A stretch of 64,000 bases of DNA from assembly GCA_019550975.1 (NCBI GenBank), contig SDWH01000002.1, positions 62,001-126,000 on the forward strand. The letters run 5' to 3'. Positions 45,063 to 52,648 of this stretch are shown piece by piece. The stretch comes from Bacteroidales bacterium SW299. GTDB taxonomy: Bacteria; Bacteroidota; Bacteroidia; Bacteroidales; Bacteroidaceae. The notes beneath the pieces were generated by a model, which was not told the origin of the DNA, made no database searches, and worked only from the letters and a program-made list of their open reading frames with translations. A program made the position numbers and the translations under genes. How positions within the stretch are numbered: the stretch's first letter is position 1; each line of letters starts with the position of its first letter.

Positions 45063-45500
45063 TTATATGTTTTCTGGATTCAGGTAGACTACCTCTATGT
45101 CAGCCCGTTTCAGCAGTTCGATACCGTCTTCCAGGCGGTATTTTTCAGCGTAGACCACACGTTTGATGCCTGCCTGTATAATCAGTTTGGCGCATTCGAT
45201 GCACGGAGATGCGGTCACGTACATGGTAGCGCCTTCGCTGCTGTTGCTTGAGCGTGCTATTTTGGTGATGGCGTTTGCCTCTGCGTGAAGTACATAAGGC
45301 TTTGTCAGTCCGTGTTCGTCTTCGCATACGTTTTCGAAGCCCGAAGGCGTGCCGTTGTATCCGTCGGAAATGATCATTTTGTCTTTCACGATCAGCGCGC
45401 CCACCTGCCTGCGCTGGCAATAGGAGTTCTCTGCCCATATTTGTGCCATGCGCATGTATCTTTTATCCAAGATTTCCTGTTTATGTTCTGTCTGTTTCAT
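45063..45500 (-). CDS. dCMP deaminase
   Basis: Zinc enzyme of 145 residues that converts dCMP to dUMP for thymidylate synthesis. The zinc and catalytic residues are His72 and Glu74 in LHAEANAI and Cys100/Cys103 in ASPCIECAK; the dCMP-specific N-terminal segment GYNGTPSGFENVCEDEHG is present and includes a second possible zinc site. It lies 11 bp upstream of the S41 protease gene. Confidence 0.95.
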   Translation of the reverse strand: MKQTEHKQEILDKRYMRMAQIWAENSYCQRRQVGALIVKDKMIISDGYNGTPSGFENVCEDEHGLTKPYVLHAEANAITKIARSSNSSEGATMYVTASPCIECAKLIIQAGIKRVVYAEKYRLEDGIELLKRADIEVVYLNPENI

Positions 45501-45507
45501 GGTTAAA

Positions 45508-45978
45508 TCAGATGCCTAAAGGATAAAATTGAATGAAGTGGTTTCTTTCTGAGTTGAAAAGTTTGATGAACCGAGAGTTTCCCCGATAGAACTGGGCGTT
45601 CTGGATTTCATCATGAAAAGTCTTGTCGAGTCCGCTTGGAGTGCTGCTCGGGTTAAGGGTGATTGAAATTGTCTGGTCTTTTCCGTTTGCGCTCCATCTT
45701 CCTGTGAATGAGAAAGAGCTGCCTTTCCCTTCCAGCGTTCCGTCGTCAGAGAATTGGATGATATATACGTCAGCATTCTCATTGATCTGACGGATTTCGC
45801 TTTGCGTCAAAGACGATGTACCTTTATTGTCATCTTCCCAGTCGGATGTAGTGTAAGAGGAACTCCAGTGCCATGTCTGTCCGTTGGCGAATATTTCCAT
45901 GATGTCATCCTCCTGGTTGCATCCGCACAAAATCAGCGGAAGCATTGCTACAGCCAGGATGTATCTTAAGTTCTTCAT
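45508..45978 (-). CDS. Small lipoprotein, probably DUF4847 family
   Basis: Lipoprotein of 156 residues with lipobox LILCGC. The mature part is predicted beta-rich, lipocalin-like (WHWSSSYTTSDW ... FSFTGRWSANGKDQTISITL ... FIKLFNSERNHFIQFYPLGI). I think this is the Bacteroidales DUF4847 family, whose role is unknown, but I cannot confirm the number. It lies 18 bp after the M3 peptidase gene and 7 bp before dCMP deaminase, so it is part of the same operon. Confidence 0.65.
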   Translation of the reverse strand: MKNLRYILAVAMLPLILCGCNQEDDIMEIFANGQTWHWSSSYTTSDWEDDNKGTSSLTQSEIRQINENADVYIIQFSDDGTLEGKGSSFSFTGRWSANGKDQTISITLNPSSTPSGLDKTFHDEIQNAQFYRGNSRFIKLFNSERNHFIQFYPLGI

Positions 45979-45996
45979 AATTGTATATCAATAATG

Positions 45997-48051
45997 TTAT
46001 TGTTTTATTCCGTTTCTTCTGAGCAGTGCATCGATTGTTGGCCCTTGTCCGCGGAAGCGTTTGTAGAGCGTCATCGGATGTTCGGTGCCTCCTTTCGACA
46101 GGATGCAGTCGCGGAACGACTGCGCCACTTTGCTGTTGAATATGCCTTTCTCCTGAAATAGCGAGAACGCGTCGGCATCCAGCACTTCCGCCCATTTGTA
46201 GCTGTAGTATCCGGCGGCGTAGCCTCCCGACATGATATGGCCGAACTGTACGCTCATGCAGGTTTCGTCGGGTTGGGGAAGTGTCTGCGCCTTTGTCCAC
46301 GATTCCTTTTCGTAGGCTTTCACATCCCCTTCAAACGGTGAGGTGCGGGTGTACCATGCCATGTCGAGCAGTCCGAAGCTTACTTGCCGCAGGCAAGCGT
46401 AAGCCGCATTGAAGTTGGACGAATCGATTATGCGCCGGATCAGTTCCTCCGGAATCGGCTCTCCTGTCACGTAATGGTGTGCGAAGGTGCTCAGAAACTC
46501 TTTTTCCGTCGCAAAGTTCTCCATAATCTGAGAGGGAAGTTCTACGAAATCCCAGTATACGTTGGTTCCGCTCATGCTCTTGAACCGGGTGTTTGCGAAT
46601 ATGCCGTGGAGCGCATGTCCGAATTCATGCAGAAAAGTGGTCACTTCTGAGAAAGTCAGCAATGCCGGCCGATCGGAAGTGGGTTTCGTGAAGTTTGTTG
46701 TTATGGAAACGTGCGGACGGCTGTTGTTGCCTTCAGCGTCGGTCCATTGCTCTTTGTAGCTGGTCATCCATGCGCCGGAGCGTTTGCCTGCCCTCGGGTG
46801 GAAGTCGGCATAAAGTACGGCCAGGTAGCTTCCGTCTTTGTCGTATACCTCATAAGCCTGAACGTCGGGATGGTAAACGGGAATCTCCTTGTTTTCCTTG
46901 AAAGTGATTCCGTAAAGTCTTGTGGCGAGTCCGAAAACTCCCTGCTTTACCTTGCCCAGCTCGAAGTAGGGGCGAAGTTCTTCGTCGTTCAGGCTGTATT
47001 TCCGGTCTTTCAGCTTTTCGGCATAATAAGAGAAATCCCAGGGCATCAGGATGAAGTTTTCGCCTTCCGTTTCGCGTGCCAATTTTTCAACTTCCTCCAC
47101 TTCCTTGCGTGCGGCTGGAGAATAGGCATCCAGCAAGTCGTTCAGCAGCTTGTATACATTGCCGCTGTTCTCTGCCATCCGTTTGCGCAGCACATAGTCC
47201 GCAAAGTCTTTAAATCCGAGCAGTTGTGCCATTTCCATGCGGATGTTTACGATCCGCTTCACTATTTCCGTGTTGTTGTATTCGTTGGCGTGCGTGCATT
47301 GCGTGTTGTAAGCCATGTAGAGTTTCTTGCGCAGCCCGCGTTTTGCGCTGTATTTCATGAAAGGCACATAGCTGGGTGCCTGCAGGGTAAACATCCAGCA
47401 GTCTTTCTTGTCTTTTTCCTCAGCGGCATGTCTGGCAGCCTCGACGGTGCTTTCCGGCAATCCTTCCAATTCGTTTTTGTCTGTCAGGACAAGTTCGAAG
47501 CTGTTTGTTTCTTTCAAGTGGTTTTGGGCGAACTTCAAGGTGAGCGAACTCAGTTCGGCCGACAGTTTCCGGTAGATTTCCTTGTCGCTGTCGGAGAGGT
47601 CTGCCCCGTTGCGCATGAATCCGTCGTAAGTCTTTTGCAGAAGCTGTTCTTCTTCAGCAGTCAGTTTTAGCGATTCTTTTTGCGCATACACCTGTTTGAT
47701 ACGGCTGAACAGCTTGGGGTTCAGGCTTATGTTGTTGCTGTGTTCAGACAGTTCCGGCATCATTTTTTCTGCCAGCGCGTCCATTTCATCGCATGTTTCC
47801 GCACTCATCAGGTTGAAGAACACGGTGGTGACACGTTCCAGCAGTGCGCCCGAATTCTCCAGAGCCAGAATGGTGTTCTCGAAAGTGGGCGGTTCCGTAT
47901 TGTCGGTTATCCGCTCGATTTCCCTGTCTTCCTCATTCATTCCTTCACGGATGGCAGGCTCATAGTCATTCAGCTCAATCCGGTTGAACGGAACGGTTTC
48001 GTGCGGTGTTCCGTATGCGTGCAGAAAAGGGTTTTCTCTGTGGGTGTTCAT
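45997..48051 (-). CDS. dcp: M3 family peptidyl-dipeptidase
   Basis: Zinc metallopeptidase of 684 residues, the usual size of Dcp/oligopeptidase A. The HEFGH motif is at 475-479 with the third ligand Glu in the following helix (ENFATEKEFL). No signal peptide, so it is cytoplasmic and finishes the breakdown of short peptides, removing C-terminal dipeptides. The start codon overlaps the stop of the Crp-family regulator (ATGA), so the regulator and peptidase are co-expressed. Confidence 0.94.
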   Translation of the reverse strand: MNTHRENPFLHAYGTPHETVPFNRIELNDYEPAIREGMNEEDREIERITDNTEPPTFENTILALENSGALLERVTTVFFNLMSAETCDEMDALAEKMMPELSEHSNNISLNPKLFSRIKQVYAQKESLKLTAEEEQLLQKTYDGFMRNGADLSDSDKEIYRKLSAELSSLTLKFAQNHLKETNSFELVLTDKNELEGLPESTVEAARHAAEEKDKKDCWMFTLQAPSYVPFMKYSAKRGLRKKLYMAYNTQCTHANEYNNTEIVKRIVNIRMEMAQLLGFKDFADYVLRKRMAENSGNVYKLLNDLLDAYSPAARKEVEEVEKLARETEGENFILMPWDFSYYAEKLKDRKYSLNDEELRPYFELGKVKQGVFGLATRLYGITFKENKEIPVYHPDVQAYEVYDKDGSYLAVLYADFHPRAGKRSGAWMTSYKEQWTDAEGNNSRPHVSITTNFTKPTSDRPALLTFSEVTTFLHEFGHALHGIFANTRFKSMSGTNVYWDFVELPSQIMENFATEKEFLSTFAHHYVTGEPIPEELIRRIIDSSNFNAAYACLRQVSFGLLDMAWYTRTSPFEGDVKAYEKESWTKAQTLPQPDETCMSVQFGHIMSGGYAAGYYSYKWAEVLDADAFSLFQEKGIFNSKVAQSFRDCILSKGGTEHPMTLYKRFRGQGPTIDALLRRNGIKQ

Positions 48052-48758
48052 TTGTTCGTTTCCTTTTTCTTTTTGTTTTTACAGAAGTCAATCAGCGTTG
48101 CAAGCTCGGGCACTAATATTTTCTTCCGGCTGAGCTTTATCAGTCCGTTGTCCTGCATGTCATTGAGGGCGGTCGAGATGTTCAGCCTGGTGTCGGTGAG
48201 CATTTCGGCAAAATCCTCCATCTTCACATACAATGTTTTCGGTCCCTGCTGCGTGTTGCAGCGCAGTGTGAGGAACGATATGATTTTTTCGTACGTGTTT
48301 CCTATGCGTACGTCCCATAATTTCTTGTTGAGCATTTGCGCCCGGCTGCTCAGCATGTTGAGGTAGTTGAGCATGAAGATATCGTAGAGCCTGAGGTTGA
48401 TCAGCAGATATTTCTTGTCGATGGTCAGTACGTTAGTTTCTGTGGAAGCGAAGTAAGTTGCGCTGTAGTACGGCTTCAGCCCGAAGAGCGAGTATGGCTC
48501 GATGATATGGGGCGCCTTTATGGTTTCCTGAAGCATGTATTTCTGGTCCGGATCATACGCTTCATACAACACTTCTCCGTCCAGAATGAAGATAAGCTTT
48601 TTGCATGCCTCCTCTTCTCTTGCAATGATTGCGTCCTTGCTGTATTTATGGAAATGCAGTTTCACTTTTTCAATGATTTGGGTGAACTCGTTCTTTCCCA
48701 ATCCCTGAAATAGCGGTAGCTGCAACAGCTTGTCATACATTTGAAATTCCATTTTCAT
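48048..48758 (-). CDS. Crp/Fnr family transcriptional regulator
   Basis: Protein of 236 residues: cyclic-nucleotide-binding-like beta-roll (about 15-135), dimer helix, and a C-terminal winged HTH whose recognition region is EDFAEMLTDTRLNISTALND. The arginine and glutamate usually needed for cAMP are not clearly present in the roll, so the ligand is unknown. It begins the peptidase-lipoprotein-deaminase-protease-cyclo-ligase operon. An inverted repeat spanning its -7 box and start codon (48759-48795) suggests autoregulation. Confidence 0.88.
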   Translation of the reverse strand: MKMEFQMYDKLLQLPLFQGLGKNEFTQIIEKVKLHFHKYSKDAIIAREEEACKKLIFILDGEVLYEAYDPDQKYMLQETIKAPHIIEPYSLFGLKPYYSATYFASTETNVLTIDKKYLLINLRLYDIFMLNYLNMLSSRAQMLNKKLWDVRIGNTYEKIISFLTLRCNTQQGPKTLYVKMEDFAEMLTDTRLNISTALNDMQDNGLIKLSRKKILVPELATLIDFCKNKKKKETNK

Positions 48759-48795
48759 TAACTTTGTTAAGTTATCGTTTTAACATACAAAGTTA
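48759..48795. promoter_or_regulatory. Inverted repeat spanning promoter and start of the Crp-family gene
   Basis: TAACTTTG (48759-48766), directly before the start codon, is the exact inverse of CAAAGTTA (48788-48795), which on the minus strand is a -7 box. The inner bases TTAA and TTTTAA extend the symmetry. This places a possible operator over the whole leader. Confidence 0.55.
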
Positions 48796-48898
48796 ACCAT
48801 AAATTTGACAAGGATGCGTTTGCCGTGCTGCCTTTTATCTTTTTTATCGTTTCTTACAGTCTGATAATGTTTTTGATCTTTGTCGCGGCTGTTTCTGT

Positions 48899-48978
48899 AT
48901 CTTCAGTCTGAAGATGTGCATCTCCAGGTTGGATATATATATCTTTAGTCTGAAGATTTGTATCTTCAGGCTAGAGAT
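48899..48978. repeat. Array C: four 17-nt dyads at 21-bp spacing between the divergent Crp-family and marC genes
   Basis: Units at 48899-48915, 48920-48936, 48941-48957 and 48962-48978 with 4-nt spacers. Unit 1 is a perfect dyad, ATCTTCAGTCTGAAGAT. Units 3 and 4 keep near symmetry (ATCTTTAGTCTGAAGAT, ATCTTCAGGCTAGAGAT); unit 2 is the most diverged. It is the same family as arrays B and D, and ends with ACAG as D does. The array lies 60 bp before the marC promoter. Confidence 0.88.
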
Positions 48979-49014
48979 ACAGAGTTCGTGGGGAAATTTG
49001 TTTTTGATTGTCTG

Positions 49015-49045
49015 GTTGTATTTATTGTAATTTGTGCTATCTTTG
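49015..49045 (+). promoter_or_regulatory. Candidate marC promoter
   Basis: GTTG (49015-49018), 19 bp, TATCTTTG (49038-49045): one mismatch in the -33 box. The start codon is 30 bp downstream. Confidence 0.6.
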
Positions 49046-49075
49046 CCCAAAACTGATTCAAGACTTATAAGACTT

Positions 49076-49675
49076 ATGGGTGCATTTGATTTTCAAGAGC
49101 TGTTGAGCGCTTTTATCGTGCTTTTTGCCGTGATTGATATATTCGGGGCTATACCGATTATTTTAGATCAGAAGCAGAAGGGAAGGACGGTCAACGCTAT
49201 TCGTGCTACGCTTATCGCTTTTGCGTTGTTGCTGGGATTCTTTTTTGCCGGTGACATGATGTTGCGTCTTTTTCAGGTGGATATAGCTTCGTTTGCGGTG
49301 GCCGGTGCTTTCGTTATTTTCTTGATGTCGCTTGAAATGATTCTTGACATTGAGATATTCAAGAATATCGGCCCCATTAAAGAGGCGACGCTTGTTCCTC
49401 TTGTCTTTCCGCTGCTGGCAGGAGCCGGTTCGTTTACTACCTTGCTTTCGTTGCGGGCGGAGTATGCTTCGGTCAATATTATTCTGGCGCTGGTACTGAA
49501 TATGATATGTGTTTTTCTGGTGCTTAAGCTGACCGACCGCATTGAGCGTCTTTTGGGCAAGGGCGGAATTTATGTCATCCGGAAGTTTTTCGGAATCATC
49601 CTGCTGGCCATTTCCGTCCGCTTGTTTACTGCCAATCTGACTTCGCTTATCGAACAGTTCTATGCCTTGAAGTAA
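49076..49675 (+). CDS. MarC family membrane protein
   Basis: Inner-membrane protein of 199 residues with about six helices and the MarC motif FIVLFAVIDIFGAIPIILDQ near the N-terminus, plus VPLVFPLLAGAGSFTTLLSL in the middle. Despite the name, the family is not a proven drug-resistance factor and its substrate is unknown. ATG 49076 (MGAFDFQELLS) is preferred over the upstream in-frame TTG 49034, which lies within the promoter. Monocistronic. Confidence 0.9.
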   Translation: MGAFDFQELLSAFIVLFAVIDIFGAIPIILDQKQKGRTVNAIRATLIAFALLLGFFFAGDMMLRLFQVDIASFAVAGAFVIFLMSLEMILDIEIFKNIGPIKEATLVPLVFPLLAGAGSFTTLLSLRAEYASVNIILALVLNMICVFLVLKLTDRIERLLGKGGIYVIRKFFGIILLAISVRLFTANLTSLIEQFYALK

Positions 49676-49817
49676 AGAGTTCCGTTGGCTGACAGAAATG
49701 CAGACTGTTGTCTTAAACTTTGTGAAATGCCTTAATTTTCAGAAAAAGGATGCCTTTTCTTTTTGCGTGGAGTGGTATTTGCAGTTCCTTGGTCACAGAA
49801 ACTAATCTCAGAAAATT

Positions 49818-50801
49818 ATGGAAAAGAAAGGTTATATTGGCATTTTGACATCGGGAGGCGATGCTTCGGGCATGAATGCTACTATCCGTGCCATTACGCG
49901 GAGTGCTATTTGCAACGGTTATAAAGTCAAAGGTATTTATAGGGGCTACGAAGGCCTGATTCACGATGAGATTCGTGAACTGACCTCTGAAGATGTAAGC
50001 AACATTATCCAGCGGGGAGGCACGATTCTGAAAACGGCCCGTTCGAAAGATTTTGAAACGCCAGAAGGAAGGCAGAAGGCATACGAAGTGATGCAGAAAG
50101 AGGAAATTACCGCATTGTTTGTTATCGGTGGAAACGGCTCCCTTACAGGTGCCAGGGTATTTGCTCAGGAACATGACGATGTGGTGTGCATCGGATTGCC
50201 GGGAACCATTGACAACGACTTGTGCGGTACGGACCGTACGATCGGTTATGATACGGCGCTTAATACGATTGTCGACTGTGTAGACAAGATTCGTGATACG
50301 GCCACTTCGCACGAGCGCATATTTTTTGTGGAGGTGATGGGACGTGATGCCGGATTTCTCGCGCAGAACAGTGCGATTGCTTCGGGAGCTGAGGCTGCCA
50401 TTATTCCGGAAGACCAGACCGACAAGGATCAGTTGGAGGAGTTTATCAGCCGTGGTTTCAGAAAGACCAAGAACAGCAGCATCGTCATCGTGACGGAAAG
50501 TGCTACGGGTAAAGGTGCGGCTTATTATGCCGACCGTGTGAAGAAGGAGTATCCGCAATATGACGTGCGTGTCACAATTCTCGGTCATTTGCAGCGGGGC
50601 GGTTCGCCAAGTGCGGGCGACCGTATCCTGGCCAGCCGTTTGGGATGCGCCTCCATTCAGGCTTTGATGGAGGGGCAGCGTAATGTGATGATAGGTATCC
50701 GTAACGACAAAGTGGTTTATGTGCCCATAGCGGAAGCCATCAAGCAGCATAAGCCTATCGACAACAGTTTGATTGACGTGCTTAACGAGCTGTCGATTTA
50801 A
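49818..50801 (+). CDS. pfkA: 6-phosphofructokinase (first copy)
   Basis: Glycolytic enzyme of 327 residues phosphorylating fructose 6-phosphate. The catalytic Asp132 in PGTIDNDL, the MGRDAGFLA block and the C-terminal [14 protein letters not shown] effector/substrate motif are intact. The nucleotide loop reads GGNGS (104-108) where E. coli PfkA has GGDGS, so the metal-contact Asp is Asn. Gly at the adjacent position points to ATP rather than pyrophosphate as donor. A paralogue begins at 63393. Followed by a bidirectional terminator. Confidence 0.95.
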   Translation: MEKKGYIGILTSGGDASGMNATIRAITRSAICNGYKVKGIYRGYEGLIHDEIRELTSEDVSNIIQRGGTILKTARSKDFETPEGRQKAYEVMQKEEITALFVIGGNGSLTGARVFAQEHDDVVCIGLPGTIDNDLCGTDRTIGYDTALNTIVDCVDKIRDTATSHERIFFVEVMGRDAGFLAQNSAIASGAEAAIIPEDQTDKDQLEEFISRGFRKTKNSSIVIVTESATGKGAAYYADRVKKEYPQYDVRVTILGHLQRGGSPSAGDRILASRLGCASIQALMEGQRNVMIGIRNDKVVYVPIAEAIKQHKPIDNSLIDVLNELSI

Positions 50802-50820
50802 CGGTGTTAATCAGCAAAAA

Positions 50821-50857
50821 AGCCACAGGAGGATTGCAGGTAAATCATTCTGTGGCT
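50821..50857. terminator. Bidirectional terminator between pfkA and ndk
   Basis: Arms AGCCACAG (50821-50828) and CTGTGGCT (50850-50857), A-run before and T-run after, serving both convergent genes. Confidence 0.85.
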
Positions 50858-50873
50858 TTTGTTTTTTCTCTCT

Positions 50874-51341
50874 TTAATATTCATCGTTGGCGTAGAGGTA
50901 AGGCAGTGCGTTGGGCGTATAGTCAAAGATTTCTTCCGGCTTGAAGAAGCGGTTGAGTTCCACAATCGCATGTTCGGGAGAGTCGGATGTGTGTACGATG
51001 TTTTCTTGTCCGCTGACGCTGTAATCTCCCCGGATGGTTCCCGGTTCGGCTTTTCGCCCGTTGGTTGCTCCTGTCATGGAGCGTACGACCTGTACTGCAT
51101 CAACGCCTTCATAACAGCATACGATGACAGGAGAGGCCATCATGGATTTTTTCACACGGCTGAAAAACGGCTTGTCTGCCAGATGCACATAATGTTCATT
51201 CAGCAACTCGTCGTTCAGTTGCATCATTTTCATTCCTGCCAATTGCAGACCTTTCCGTTCGAAACGTGAAGTGATTTCTCCCACCAGTCCGCGTTGTACT
51301 GCGCTGGGTTTCAGAATGACTAATGTTTTTTCAAGATTCAT
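50874..51341 (-). CDS. ndk: Nucleoside diphosphate kinase
   Basis: Balances nucleoside triphosphate pools by phosphate transfer through a phospho-histidine. The 155-residue protein starts EKTLVILKPSAVQRGLVGEI and has the active-site His117 in ENIVHTSDSPEHA. Residues 50-75 and the Kpn-loop region are normal. It is slightly longer than most Ndk proteins at the C-terminus (EEIFDYTPNALPYLYANDEY), as is usual in Bacteroidetes. Confidence 0.97.
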   Translation of the reverse strand: MNLEKTLVILKPSAVQRGLVGEITSRFERKGLQLAGMKMMQLNDELLNEHYVHLADKPFFSRVKKSMMASPVIVCCYEGVDAVQVVRSMTGATNGRKAEPGTIRGDYSVSGQENIVHTSDSPEHAIVELNRFFKPEEIFDYTPNALPYLYANDEY

Positions 51342-51400
51342 TGTTATGGTTTTAAAAGGTTTTTGAAAGCAGACTGATTGCCTGGCTGCTTCAAAAGCAG

Positions 51401-51769
51401 CTATACGTTAAATATGTTTCTGCATATGCCCCAAGCTACAACGATCACAAAATAGCTCCAGATAAAAACGGGACGGTGAATCTTTCTGTAAAATAGAGGA
51501 TTCTTTTTTCTTGCAAGTTCCGCATATCCCAAAAGAAGAAGAATCGGCAGGGACAATACGAGAAGCGCGTTGTAGCTGAAAGCTTGTGCTATGTCAAGAT
51601 GAAGAAGGCTGTGGACAGCCCGCTGTGAGCCGCATCCGGGGCAGCGGAATCCGGTGAGCATCAGGAAAGGACATTTGGGAAACAGTGCTGTTGTGCCGGG
51701 ATTGAAGGCAAAGAATACGAATCCTAAAGCAGCGGCAAGCAATGCTATCAGAATGCCCTTTCCTTTCAT
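51401..51769 (-). CDS. DUF2752 family membrane protein
   Basis: Membrane protein of 122 residues with three helices. The DUF2752 signature is intact: KCPFLMLTGFRCPGCGSQRA, with Cys pairs that may bind metal or form disulfides. Function is unknown. It is the last gene of a three-gene cassette with two CD225-domain proteins, 3 bp after the preceding one. Confidence 0.9.
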   Translation of the reverse strand: MKGKGILIALLAAALGFVFFAFNPGTTALFPKCPFLMLTGFRCPGCGSQRAVHSLLHLDIAQAFSYNALLVLSLPILLLLGYAELARKKNPLFYRKIHRPVFIWSYFVIVVAWGICRNIFNV

Positions 51770-51772
51770 TTG

Positions 51773-52036
51773 TCAGGAGTTTAGCAGACTGAGAAGTGTG
51801 GCTCCGTAGATGAGCGTGTAGAGAATGATGACAACGATTCCGGCAAAGAATCCGATTTTGGTCCATTTGCCTGCATTCTTGCTGGCTGCTTCAGCTTCTT
51901 CATATTTGCCTGCCGCATAGAGAGAACTGACTTTGGCGGCAAAGACGATACCTGCGATACCAAACGGCAGGCAGCAGAAAATTGTAACGAGGATGGATTC
52001 GGCCATCCATGTTTTTGGACATGTGTTTGTTTCCAT
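51773..52036 (-). CDS. CD225/dispanin family small membrane protein
   Basis: Protein of 87 residues with two membrane helices and the CD225 core CCLPFGIAGIVFAAKVSSLY followed by a helix with AGKYEEAEAASKNAGKWTK. The family includes eukaryotic interferon-induced transmembrane proteins; in bacteria its function is not known. It sits between the GYF-CD225 gene (12-bp gap) and the DUF2752 gene (3-bp gap) in one operon. Confidence 0.9.
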   Translation of the reverse strand: METNTCPKTWMAESILVTIFCCLPFGIAGIVFAAKVSSLYAAGKYEEAEAASKNAGKWTKIGFFAGIVVIILYTLIYGATLLSLLNS

Positions 52037-52048
52037 AATAAAAAATAT

Positions 52049-52489
52049 TTAAGAATAATGTTCAAAGATAATGGTGAATACAAGGAAGAAGACATAAAGC
52101 AGAACGCCTGCCAGTCCTACGAAGAATCCCCACAGAATCCATTTTTTTGCTTGGTTTGAGCGGTATACCGATTCTTCATAAAGCCCGCCGTAGTAAAGAG
52201 TGTCTACCTTTACGGCGTTGATGATGCCGACAATGCCAAACGGCAGGCAGCAAAAGAGGGTGACCAGAATGGATTCCACCAGCCATGTTTTCGGCATTGG
52301 CTGCTGGACGGGAGGAGCCGGGGGTGTTTTATAAATAATGTCATTCAGCTCGGGAACATCCTTTGCCGCTTTCCATTCTTTGTATCCTACTGCCCATACC
52401 AGCGTATGAGGAGTAATGTCTTTTGCAGACAGCTCTTCAAGAGTGAACGGACCTTCTTTTTCGTTATTATTTGAAATGTAAAATTCCAT
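52049..52489 (-). CDS. GYF_2 domain plus CD225/dispanin membrane protein
   Basis: Protein of 146 residues. Residues 1-50 form a GYF_2 (DUF4339) domain (MEFYISNNNEKEGPFTLEEL ... WAVGYKEWKAAKDVPEL), a small fold that binds proline-rich peptides in eukaryotes. A short Pro-rich linker (TPPAPPVQQPMPKTW) follows, then a CD225 domain with two membrane helices. The linker could itself be the GYF ligand. Head of the GYF-CD225, CD225, DUF2752 operon. Confidence 0.9.
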   Translation of the reverse strand: MEFYISNNNEKEGPFTLEELSAKDITPHTLVWAVGYKEWKAAKDVPELNDIIYKTPPAPPVQQPMPKTWLVESILVTLFCCLPFGIVGIINAVKVDTLYYGGLYEESVYRSNQAKKWILWGFFVGLAGVLLYVFFLVFTIIFEHYS

Positions 52490-52648
52490 GACTCATAATT
52501 AATGTTTGTTCATTTTTGTAAAGGTAACTATTTGATTTATAACTTCCAATTTTTTAAACAAAAAAGATGTCCGTTTTGTTTCGCGGATGCGTTTTGTAAA
52601 GATCATCCTTGCATCGGCAGTTTGTTTCATGCCTGGGCGGCTTTTTTC

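Noticed and set aside
49713-50750. 345-codon open frame antisense to pfkA
   Set aside because: It lies wholly over a complete pfkA and has no recognisable domain; the same kind of antisense frame appears over the second pfkA.
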